Assembly: GCF_012489685.1 (NCBI RefSeq)
Contig: NC_080042.1
Location: 45,622,066 to 45,686,065 of the forward strand
DNA length: 64,000 nt
Origin: Lotus japonicus
Taxonomy: Eukaryota > Streptophyta > Magnoliopsida > Fabales > Fabaceae
Direction of reading: 5' to 3'
The notes under the pieces are model-generated. The model was not told the origin of the DNA. It saw only the letters and a program-made list of their open reading frames with translations, and did not search any database. Every line of letters starts with the position of its first letter. Positions within the stretch are counted from its first letter, which is position 1. Position numbers and translations under genes: made by a program. Positions 55,161 through 64,000 of the stretch are shown piece by piece.

Positions 55161-57083
55161 CATGTCTCAATCCTCTGAAAAGATTGATTCTGCAGATGCT
55201 AAGGTTGTCACTGACAAGTATGGTGTTAGGTTCATGGGTTTGAAAAGTGGGTCTTCAAAATCCACTTCATCCAAGACTGAGAAGTCCCTATCTCAATCAA
55301 GGAAGAAAGCGAGAACACCGTAAAGGAAGCAGTACAAATCACGCGTTCATGGAGATGAGTCCTCACATGCAAATCTTGAAGATGTTCCCTCTGATGAAGA
55401 AGAACCCTTTCATGATGCTCCTGCAAGCATCAATGAGGAAGAAACCCCCATGGGTTCCGATCGTGATGTTGAGCCCGATGCTGAGGTGCCCCTCAGGACA
55501 CCAATGTTTCTCAAGAAACCCCAATTCCAGAAAATCCTGATGTTGAGGATGTGATTGCTGAAGAGACAGTTCCCACTGAAACTGCTGCATCTCCGTCTTC
55601 TTCCAAGAAAGGTGGTAAAAGATCCTTATCCTCAGAGGAAACCCATTCTAATGAACCAATCTAGGTTCCTGTTCACAACATCTCTAATGGCGATGATTCT
55701 GATGATGACGAAGTTCCTCTGTTTGAGACACTTCCAGAAAGTGTTTTTGCACGTTTGAAAAGGAAAAGAAGGACCACTGCAAGTGAAGCCCCTTCTGTTC
55801 CTCAAAAGAATACCAAGCCTTTTCCTACTACCCCTAAGTCCAAAAAGAAGGATGTGAAAAGGAAAGGCATAACAAAGGCTGAAAAAAGCAAGAGTGAGAA
55901 GAAGAAGAAGAAGGCCCCTACTATTGTTTCTGAGTCTGACTCAGATGTTGAAGTAGATGTCCCAGACATCGTGCTTGCTGAGAAGAAGAAGTTTGCTGGA
56001 AGGTGCATTCCCAAGAATGTTCCTGATGCCCCTCTTGAGAATGTCTCTTTCCATTATGAAGAAAATGTTCTCAAATGGAAGTATGTCTATCAAAGGAGAC
56101 TGGCCATTGAAAGGGAGGTTGGATCTAATTTGCTAGAGTGCAAGGAGGTTATGGCACCCATTGAAAAGGTTGGCCCGATGAAAACTGTTCTACATGTTGG
56201 TAGATGCTTTGAGAGGCTTGTGAAGGAATTTGTGGTGAATCTGTCTGTGGAAGTGGGACTTCCTGAGAGTGATGAATACAAGAAAGTGTATGTCAGGGAA
56301 AAACGTGTGAAGTGTTCTCCTAATGTGATCAACAAAGCACTTGGAAGAAGTGATGCTGCTGTGGTTGATGAAGAGAAATCCTTGCATGTGATTACCAAGG
56401 AACTCACTGCTGGGAAGGTTCAGAAATGGCCAAAGAACAAGCTGATGTCCATTGGGAATCTCAGTATGAAATATGCAATCCTTAACATGATTGGTGCTAT
56501 GAATTGGGTCCCTACCCAACATACCTCTGCCATCTCTTCCACTCTTGCGAGGTTAATTTACAAGATTGGTACTATGGTTCCTGTTGATTTTGGTACTTTT
56601 GTTTTTGAACAGACTTTGAAGCATGCAGAAACTTATGCTGTGAAATTGCCCATCTCTTTTCAATCTCTGATCATAGAGATCATTCTGCAACAACATCCTA
56701 AGATAGTCAGGGATGATGAGGAGGTTATGCCCAAAGGTGCTCCTATCACCTTGGACCATCGTTTGTTTTCTTGGCCTCATGTCCCAGACATTGCTGTGCC
56801 ATCCAGCAGGACATATGCTTCTGCTCCAGTAAGTAAGTCAGGAAGGAGGGCTATTATTGATGAATTGCAAGCTGTTTCTAAGGCTCTTCAAAAGACTATC
56901 ACTACAAGCACTGCAAGGAAACTCAAGGTGGATGAGTTTGTGCTTAAGCTTCAAGAGGAAGAGGACCAAGAGGGTGAGTCAAGTGCTGCCAATGCTGCTG
57001 CTGCAGATGCAAGCACTGATGAAGAGGAAGGATCTGATGAGAATAAAGAAGAAACTGGGGAGGAATCCAGTTCTGATGATTAG
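55161..57083 (+). pseudogene. Copia C extra 3' frame (envelope-like), mostly open
   Basis: Begins MSQSSEKIDSADAK with YGVRFMGLKSGSS, the same N-terminus as copia B. It has a TAA at 55321-55323, a shift near 55485 and a TAG near 55662, then 443 open codons (55755-57083). That last part has a Lys-rich stretch resembling a nuclear-localisation signal, then NVSFHYEEN, GRCFERLVKEFVVN, KVYVREKRVKCSPNVIN, and a C-terminal acidic Ser/Glu tail (EEEGSDENKEETGEESSSDD). The central region resembles the putative plant transposon protein family. No signal peptide, transmembrane helix or glycoprotein layout is visible, so calling it an envelope protein is not supported by this sequence. Confidence 0.75.
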
Positions 57084-57492
57084 GATTCGTTGCATATTAC
57101 TTCTATCTAGTTGTTTGTTTTTCTTTGACTGTATTTGAGAACCCTTTTCCAAATTTGTGTTAAAAAGGGGGAGTTGCTACTAGTATGATTTGGTCTGTAC
57201 TAATCTGAAGCCCACACTCAAGAATTCAAGACTAAGTTGTTTATTGTTTGTTTCTGTGGAAGACAAGTGTGTTTATGCAAGGTCTCCAAGTGTGTTTGTG
57301 CTGTTCTCCAAGTTGTTGCTCTTGTTTGTTAGTTAGCTTTTGCTTGTTACCAGTTACTTGCTAGTTACTTTACTGTCATGTGTGCATCAGGAAGTTGTCA
57401 AGGATGTGTTATTTGTTTGTGTGTTGTGGGCTGCACTATTTGAGGGGGAGTTCCGCTGCTAAGGGGGAGGTATTAATGGATCAATATCTTAT
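57084..57492 (+). other. Copia C 3' untranslated region with three purine tracts
   Basis: AAAAAGGGGGAG (57162-57173), GAGGGGGAG (57442-57450) and AAGGGGGAGG (57461-57470). The last adjoins the LTR. Confidence 0.75.
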
Positions 57493-58470
57493 TGTTTTAA
57501 TGGATCGAGACCTTCTCAGGGAATCATTTGGGTTGATGAGATCTTTTAAAATCATAGTATTAGAGACAAAAAGAAATGAAAATTATTTTACAAAATGTTG
57601 TTACGTTTGGTTGTCTTGCATTTTGTCCAAAACAACCTGATGTCGAAGCAGATGCTGTGACATCTGCCTTTGTGTAGCACAGGACATCGGAACATGACTT
57701 GGAGTGCTTATGTGTGCCCTGGAAATCTGGTGAAGATTTTACTGTGGTTACTTACGGTTTAAGTAGTTGTATTATGGTTGTTTAATGTGGGCTGGTTTAA
57801 TTGTTGTAACAATATATGATTGAAGATTTGTTTCTATTGTTTTAATGGTGATTGACATGTGAACGCAATCAACATTTATGGAAGATTACGTTTTGGTTTG
57901 TTGCTGTTGGACTACTGCTTCAGCCTTGCAAAGCCCTAGTGTGGCTGCTGAAGCTTATATATGTGAAGACCTAAAACGTGAAGACTACTGAAGCTATTGA
58001 GAGAAATAGATCAAGTGTTTTAGGGTTGTTATTTGTGCTAGTCCTTGTGTTCATTGTGAACTAACCTTGCTCATTGATTCTATAAGGCAAGGTTGAGTTA
58101 TGTGTTCTTGAGTGTTAAAACTCTGATTGTTGTTGTTCTTACCAATCACTGTGGCAGTGGTTGAGAGAAAGTGTGAGGGGCTCTCATACTTAGGTCGATA
58201 TACTAAGTAGAAATACACTGGGTAGATTAGGAAGAGAACTATGAGTTGTGGTGTTCATGAGTGTCTGTAGTTCCTGAATCTTGAGATAGTAGATTTCCTT
58301 TCTTTGGGTGCAAACCCTCCAGACGTAGGTGAAGTTTCACCGAACTGGGTTAACAACTTTAGTGTTGTGTCTTCCTTATTTTATGCTTTTACTCTTCACT
58401 GTTATTTGATTGTTAAAGCAGTTGCCTAAGCATCGCGTAGGACATCTGCCATACGGGAACTAGAATTTCA
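57493..58470 (+). repeat. 3' LTR of copia C
   Basis: 978 bp from TGTTTTAATGG to AATTTCA; possibly 22 bases longer at its left end. Carries the paired hairpins at about 58148-58186, with one base change in the second arm. Confidence 0.9.
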
Positions 58471-60526
58471 CAAAAGCAATTCATAATACATTAAACAACA
58501 GCCGAACACTTTAAATAATTATAACAATCACTGAAAGAAATCTAGGGCTTGGAATTATGTTTTGGAAAATGAGAAGTGCCGCCGAATCTAAGCTTTGCTC
58601 GATGAGCAGTTTGCTGTTTGTCTATCTAAAGGATAAGCCGGGAAAGTATAAGTTTCCAAGTACATTGGTACTCTTTCGCTCGCTAAGCAATTTTTGACGA
58701 TCAAAATTGGATAAGTCAGATGACTCGAGAAGTCATCAAGAGTGATTGCACTCTTTTTATATTAATTTTCTTTTGTCGCAGAATTGACATTTACCTTAGG
58801 GTATTTTTAGAGACAATATGTTAGCTAGTACATGTGACGACGTGACGGGTGAGGTCGTACATTGATTGGCTAATCATATTGCATGATTCATACATATTGA
58901 GGTTAATACATGATGAGATGTCGGACCTCGGTGAATCCTAAAATGGTCATAAGAACCGGGTTTTCACATAAGAACACTACGTGTGGTTCTTAGTAGCAGA
59001 CGGAAATGGCAGACCTGCGGGTTACGGCTGATCAAACTACATTTGTTTGGTGTAAGAGACGCCCGAGCAGAAATGGTTAAACACTAGGCCGGTGTTAGGA
59101 CTGACTCGTTGGTGCCCATCTATTCCGGAGCATTTCTTGCAGCATGACATACATCTCATCATGCATTTCTGACTTGTTGATTTGATATCGTTGAATATCG
59201 TTATGTTTCTTGATAACTGGTTGAGTTGACTCTATTTGTCTATTATTATTTCTTTTGAGGTTATTATACTTACATGCTATAATAAGCCTATTGAACCTAA
59301 GTATTTATCCCTGTACACTTTACTGGTTGCGTGTACTATATTTATATGTCTACTTTTGTGAGTTGACCCTCGCGCTTGCTTTGTTTGTATGCTTTTGTTT
59401 GGGCGATCGTACGCCTGCTGCCAGATGTCGATGGCGAATTGGTTCGCGCTGGTTCACCCTTCGGGGGGACCCGATATGAAATGCTAGACCAGGATACCCC
59501 CGCCGCGTGGGTGACTAACCCCGTCAATCACCGGGCTATTTACATGGAGAGGATCATGGAGGATCGGATCGACGAGTTTGGGCATCTGACCAAAGGATTG
59601 TTACAACGTTACTCGGTGAGCTTTAACCTGCCACCCATTGTGCATTGTGGACCCGGTACTGGAGTACCGCCACCACCACCGTCGTCTGACGATGAGGATC
59701 TTTCCGGTGGATCATCGCCTGGATCGAGCTCTCCCGCCGTAGGTGACCGTTACGATGCCACTTCTTCTTCTAGACTTTTTGAGCCTGAGGATGAGCCTCA
59801 CACTGCTACTGCCATTCACTTCAGGTCATCTGCTCCCTCCCGTGGTTATCGCGTGGTACCCTTGGTCCGCGTGATGGAGGGGGATGTGATCTTGATAGTG
59901 GTGGATGCGGAGACAGAGATGTCTAGGTCGGAGTCTCGGTTTGAGAGGAGAGATGTCATTGATGTGGATAGCGAGTTGATCATTCTAGACTCTGACTCTG
60001 ACGATGACTATGCCAGCGAGGAGGAGGAGGAGGAGTGTTGAGACACGCTCTCTCGGGAGGTTAGAGTAGGAGTATTTGCCGTAGCTCTAATGGTCATTTC
60101 TCATTTTTGGGCAGGGTAGGTCCCCGACTTATAGCTTTTTGTGTGATTCTCTTTTTTGAGGATCATATGAAGTTGGTCGGACTTAGGAGGTCTTGCAGAG
60201 GCTGTTTTGGGCTGACTTACTCTTTTGGAGGACTGTACTTTCATACTTATGACTCTGATTATGGTTAGTACCTATTAGCCTGCGCCTGCGGGAATCACTT
60301 TCAGATTAGTTTCTGTACTTTCCGTCATTGGAGGTTACTCGTGACGTTGACTTTTACTTACAGCAGGGGCTGTATATATAGTGTACATTAGTTTATGTTT
60401 ATCGCTTTTGGGTTGAGTCTTTATTTCGATAAGTCTTTTATTTAAAACAAACGAAAAAAAATTCTGCTTTGCCGCTTTATTTTGTTTTTTAGTTACTAAA
60501 GTGACCCCCAAAATCGGGGTGTTACA
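58471..60526 (+). repeat. 3' part of a gypsy-type LTR carrying an acidic reading frame
   Basis: Ends AAAATCGGGGTGTTACA followed by TTGTGGTA, which is the LTR end and the first bases of the primer site seen in insertion 3. The first 400 bases after copia C match nothing I know. It may be the continuation of 47262-49200. The region from 59425 has a higher GC content and an acidic frame. Confidence 0.65.
59376..60041 (+). CDS. LTR-encoded acidic protein (221 aa), unknown function
   Basis: Open for 221 codons. The first 16 or so residues before 59424 are probably untranslated leader, because an acceptor-like CTGCCAG followed by ATG lies at 59421-59427 as in the other LTRs; that ATG is in another frame and soon stops, so a small shift near the start seems likely. 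The body contains NPVNHRAIYMERIM, a Pro/Ser-rich middle (PPPPPSSDDEDLSGGS), and ends with ELIILDSDSDDDYASEEEEE and EC. The tail resembles the ELILRDEPLPDDDY plus Glu-run motif of the frames at 8137, 13552 and 16432. No membrane segment, zinc site or known domain is seen. Confidence 0.55.
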   Translation: MLCLYAFVWAIVRLLPDVDGELVRAGSPFGGTRYEMLDQDTPAAWVTNPVNHRAIYMERIMEDRIDEFGHLTKGLLQRYSVSFNLPPIVHCGPGTGVPPPPPSSDDEDLSGGSSPGSSSPAVGDRYDATSSSRLFEPEDEPHTATAIHFRSSAPSRGYRVVPLVRVMEGDVILIVVDAETEMSRSESRFERRDVIDVDSELIILDSDSDDDYASEEEEEEC

Positions 60527-60530
60527 TTGT

Positions 60531-60670
60531 GGTAGGTCCCCGACTTATAGCTTTTTGTGTGATTCTCTTTCGTGAGGATCATATGGAGTTGGTAGGACTT
60601 AGGAGGTCTTGCAGAGGCCGTTTTGGGCTGACTTACTCTTTTGGAGGACTGTACTTTCATACTTATGACT
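60531..60670 (+). repeat. 140-bp copy of LTR segment 60115-60254
   Basis: Starts GGTAGGTCCCCGACTTATAG and ends TTCATACTTATGACT in both, with only a few differences. The copy begins exactly where the primer site (TTGTGGTA) should continue, sharing GGTA with it. Confidence 0.9.
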
Positions 60671-61326
60671 TCAATATTGGAGAAGGTTAGGCTTATGCAG
60701 CAGAGGTGAAGGCTATCTTGATGGCATTACTATTTTGTCAACAATTCTTGTTGAGTAATATCATATTTGAAAGTGACTCCTCCTTGGCTATGGGGTGGGT
60801 CAATATGAAAAGCAATAGACCATGAGCTTTGATCAATGATCTCAATCAAATTAACTATCTCATGCCCCAAGTTAACTGCCTCAGTATCCAACACATTTTT
60901 CGTGAAGCCAATGATAAAGCAGATCTGCTAGCCAAGGAAGGAGTAGCTCGTGTTTCTCCTATGTGGATTTGTAATGTGTCTAATCCCAGTGTGCAGGAAA
61001 GCTAATATCTGAGTTCTGGTGCCATGTTTCTGGCCTTCCTGGCTCACGGGAACTGCCTTGCTTGTTGGTTCATGCTGCTCGCTTGCTTCTTGGACGTTCT
61101 AAGCGTTTTTCTCCTGTTCTCTTTCTCTAGTTATAGCTACTGCCTTGTTTATGCTTTTCCCTTGTTGTTTTGTACTTTCATCTGTAGTAGTGCTCTCTTG
61201 TTTCCTTGTTTGTTCTAGTTTCTTTCTTTTCTTTTGTTTGCTCTTTGTACTGGTTCTCTTTGCTGGTTGGGTTTTCTCCAATCTAGCTTATTAATATATT
61301 CCATTTTAGTTTTCCAAAAAAAAAAA
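60671..61326 (+). mobile_element. 5'-truncated LINE insertion with poly-A tail
   Basis: Coding tail, then a T-rich 3' untranslated region that ends in TTTTCC and a run of A at 61315-61325. No clear target duplication was found, perhaps because the left junction coincides with the 140-bp duplication. Confidence 0.8.
60691..61005 (+). pseudogene. LINE ORF2 C-terminal RNase H-like domain, truncated
   Basis: Frame AYAAEVKAILMALLFCQQFL, then FESDSSLAMGWV, and near the end IFREANDKADLLAKEGVA. This is the RNase H-like (RVT_3) tail of plant L1-type LINEs, with the Asp of ESDS and the NxxAD motif present. One in-frame TGA lies near 60823 and the natural end is TAA at 61003-61005. The 5' part of the element is missing, as usual for LINE insertions. 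Confidence 0.85.
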
Positions 61327-62246
61327 CTTCTTTGCTTTCTCTTGACAGTAAATTTTAATTTTTATTGGATTAACTACATTAAAAGTTCTGTAAAAAATAT
61401 TATTTTATGCAATTTTAATTTCTAATAATATATTGTTCCTCTTGCTGTTGATGTTTTCTGTTTTATTAGTCCACTGGGGGCTGTATTTTGTTGTGGGTTT
61501 TTTCCATTCTTTTATATAATACATTTGGTTTTTCCAAAAAAAAATATATTATAGTTCTCTTTAGGAATATTTTACTTTTACCGCAGTAGTAATAATATTC
61601 TTAAATTTTTTTTTCTTGTGAATTTCTATCTAATTCAGATTAAATAATATTCATTGTCAATAATACAAATTTTACACACATTCTAGTAAAATTAAACTCA
61701 ACATTTTTCAATAAACTCGTACTTTCTACATCTAATATGTATTCACTTCCCGTAATTTCTAATTTAAAAAATGAATATTTTACGCATCTCTCTAATATCT
61801 TACTGGTTCCTTACATTTAACATCTGTATCGACAAATAAAATAGGAAACTTCAAGACTCTTGCCAAACATAAGTTTTGTTGTATGTTTATTTATTTCGAG
61901 AATTCACGTGTCTTACATGTTTTATTAAAATGTGTAGTGTTACAATAATATTCTATATGCATTGGCATATTTAGCATTGATTAGAATTATAATAATTATT
62001 CAACTAGGAAATTCTTGGTTAGCTTTGGTACATAATACACTCCTGGTATAAATATACTTGATTGCATGTAGACGTGAACAATGTTTTTCAAACACTCCAT
62101 TTCAATATAATTAAAACCAAATAAGAGACTTATGAAGTATTCTACTAAAACATATCACATTAAACATTTTAAGGCGTTATAAAGGAAAAGTTTCTCCTAT
62201 CAACGTGGCTTAATCAAATTACATATTGAATTTCTGACCTGTTCAA
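61327..62246. other. AT-rich spacer with a possible second LINE tail
   Basis: 61450-61550 (CTGGGGGCTGTATTTTG to TTTTTCCAAAAAAAAA) looks like another LINE 3' end, without coding sequence. The rest shows nothing. Confidence 0.45.
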
Positions 62247-64000
62247 TGTAAGACCCAAGTTTTTAAGCTTAGAATAAGTGGAAGAGATTTCCATTTACGA
62301 TTAGGCTTGACGTATCGTGAAGGAAAAACCTGAACAAGAGTTTATCGGAAGGAATAAATTTGTGAAGGAGAAAGTTCAGGAAAAGTCTGAGGATCGTATC
62401 GAAGTCGATATCAGTTATAGCACGATCGTTATACGCTTAAACCTAGGGCAGAAACCCTAGTAAATAGCTAATTTACGCTTATAGTCACGATGGAAACTAA
62501 TTCCAGAAATCTTCAGAGAAATGTTAGAATTTCTCTTAATCCTTATATGACCATCGTTTCGAGGCAAAACTCTAGGATCTACGAACGTCCGATTCCAATC
62601 ATCGGAAGTTTGCCGAAACCGAAACCCTGGTATTTCAAAACCCTAGAATCAACCGACAATGAAGACTTTTTCTATTTAGAGCTTCAAATGAAGATTCCAC
62701 ACGCGTACACCCATTTCTCTTGATGATTTCAATCTTTCTTCAGAAGGAAGTTTTCTATTCCGACATTCGATGCAAAAAGTAACTTATCGGGTAAAATAGT
62801 TTTACACCGACTTTGCATTAGTTACCAAAAATACAAGGAGACCTCATTTTAGTTTTGGAATTCTTTCGCCAAAACCTATCTTAGAATTCACGGAGAATGA
62901 AGCCGGAAAAATCAGAATCGCGAAACTTTCATTTTCCCGCGTTTTTCCATCTTCTATATAGCAAGCCTCGAAAACCAAAAATCATGCTGATATTTCTTTG
63001 AAGAATTAGAAGATTCAGCGGGGTGAATATCGTGTCTAAAATACGTTGGAATCAGTAGGAAGAAATCGGGATCGCTTTTATATTTTTATCTTAACTCTAT
63101 GAGTTAAATCCTCCGATATCTAAACAAAACTGTACCGGTTTACAAAATATCTATTCATTCTTATCCAATCTCTGATAAATATCTATTCAACCTTATCCAA
63201 TATTTGATAAATATCTGTTCATACTTATCCAATCTTGATAAATATCTATTCATACTTATCCGATCTTTGATAAATATCTTCCATTTCATTCCCTATAAAT
63301 ATGTGAAGCTTGAAACAAAAACCTCACAAACACACACACACAACCCGCGGCTTGGAGAGAAGAGGGAGGAGGAGAGTTTTTCGCCGATTCTTGTCTGATC
63401 GTTCCATAGTTCGTTGCTACCCGTATTTCTCAAGGTACTGATGCTAATCCTTTCTTCTGATCGTAACTTCTGTAGCTTTTCTCTATACTTTTCTGTGCTC
63501 TTAGTTTTGAGGTTTTTGCAAAACTATCTAGATAACTTCATCTTTCTATCTAAACTTATTCCCTGCGTTCCCCTGAGCATGTTTAGCGGATTACATTTCG
63601 CCGATTCTCACCGAATTGCCGCCGAGTTTCAATTCTGTTCATAATACCCATTTTTGGCTAAAGTTCCAACCTTTGGGCTTAAAACCCTCGACTGAGGTTA
63701 GCGTTAGTAAGATTAGTCGTTATAATCGTCGTTAGTATCAACCCCATCTAATTTGTTTTTCGAAACTCTGATTTTGAAATTCTGAGCTGAAAATAATTGA
63801 CCAAAATACCCCTGCGACAGTTTTTGATTCAATAATTTTTCTGAGAGTTTCCTTGGCCTAGATATCGCCTAAGAATACCTAGGAATCGATTTAGATCGAA
63901 GAAAAAGTTCGGAAACCCTATTTTACATAGTGGCCGAAACCTATTGCTTAGGGTACCGTGTCCAAAAATAATTTTTGGGTCTCTATGACCTGAGCCATTG
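62247..64000 (+). repeat. Gypsy-type LTR, 5' part, cut by the window edge
   Basis: Starts TGTAAGACCC after TTCAA and resembles the LTR at 47262-49200. TATATAG at about 62956 is followed by an A-rich leader and a candidate donor TCTCAAG|GTACTG at about 63434. CTCTGATAAATATCTATTCA-type units repeat four or five times at 63147-63280. No reading frame of note before the edge. Confidence 0.75.
63147..63280 (+). repeat. Short tandem repeats in the LTR
   Basis: Units around GATAAATATCTATTCATACT and TTATCCAATC, about 33 bases each, four to five copies. Confidence 0.8.

Larger units (their letters stand above)
49201..58470 (+). mobile_element. SIRE/Maximus-like Ty1/copia retrotransposon C
   Basis: Same organisation as copia B: LTR, gag, protease, integrase, reverse transcriptase/RNase H, extra 3' frame, purine tracts and LTR. 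The 5' LTR runs straight into gag, so the primer site and gag start are deleted. Flanks (CTTAA before 49201, CAAAA after 58470) do not match, so the left end was probably truncated or rearranged. Several stops in gag-pol make it non-functional. Confidence 0.92.

Noticed and set aside
55755..57083. Retroviral envelope gene making copia C virus-like
   Set aside because: No signal peptide, membrane segment or glycoprotein features; composition is basic then acidic and resembles a plant transposon protein.
47262..60526. Claiming the LTR halves on both sides of copia C as one certain LTR
   Set aside because: The flanks of copia C do not form a target duplication and the first 400 bases after it are unrecognised, so continuity stays an inference.

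Overview
The window looks like nuclear DNA of a eudicot plant, most probably a papilionoid legume. Evidence is intron-rich single genes with plant family signatures, AT-rich non-coding DNA, SIRE/Maximus-type copia elements with an extra 3' reading frame, Athila-type elements primed by tRNA-Asp, tRNA-derived SINEs and Stowaway-like MITEs. I cannot fix the species from sequence alone.

Only two host genes look intact, both on the plus strand. One is an 11-exon plant-type glutaminyl-peptide cyclotransferase gene (31670-38542, 320 aa). The other is a 4-exon cytosolic HSP90 gene of the heat-inducible type (43124-46112, 697 aa, ending MEEVD) with heat-shock-element-like sites and a TATA box upstream. 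A broken fragment of an SRPK-type kinase gene lies just beyond HSP90, and a fragment resembling a leucine-rich-repeat extensin gene sits in a TIR element at about 4.35 kb.

Most of the rest is transposable elements. 1-2833 is the 5' end of a minus-strand Athila-like element (open gag, tRNA-Asp primer site, one LTR). 3934-26526 is a Pack-MULE-like TIR element split by a SIRE-like copia element (4782-26165). That copia was itself hit by a 2.9-kb solo LTR (4826-7746), a 2.5-kb solo LTR on the minus strand (7872-10329) and a non-autonomous two-LTR element (11506-18213). The last was hit in turn by a solo Athila-like LTR (16489-17812). Target-site duplications support every layer.

Between the nest and the first gene are Stowaway-like MITEs, a Mutator-like TIR element with a 9-bp duplication, a SINE with a 15-bp duplication and a gypsy LTR fragment. 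Between the genes are a minisatellite and a hAT-like element with an 8-bp duplication. From 47262 to the end lies another LTR split by a second SIRE-like copia (49201-58470), a LINE 3' end, and the start of a further LTR (62247 onward).

The most interesting signal is inside the long gypsy-type LTRs. Four LTR copies in three insertions share a candidate intron (donor CAAG|GTRAGGG, acceptor AG immediately before ATG), a small acidic reading frame directly after that acceptor, and a stem-loop in the candidate intron in which one base pair is changed on both sides between families. A related acidic LTR frame lies at 59.4-60.0 kb. The two copia families separately share a pair of hairpins inside otherwise diverged LTRs. 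All were read by eye; no alignment or database search was run.
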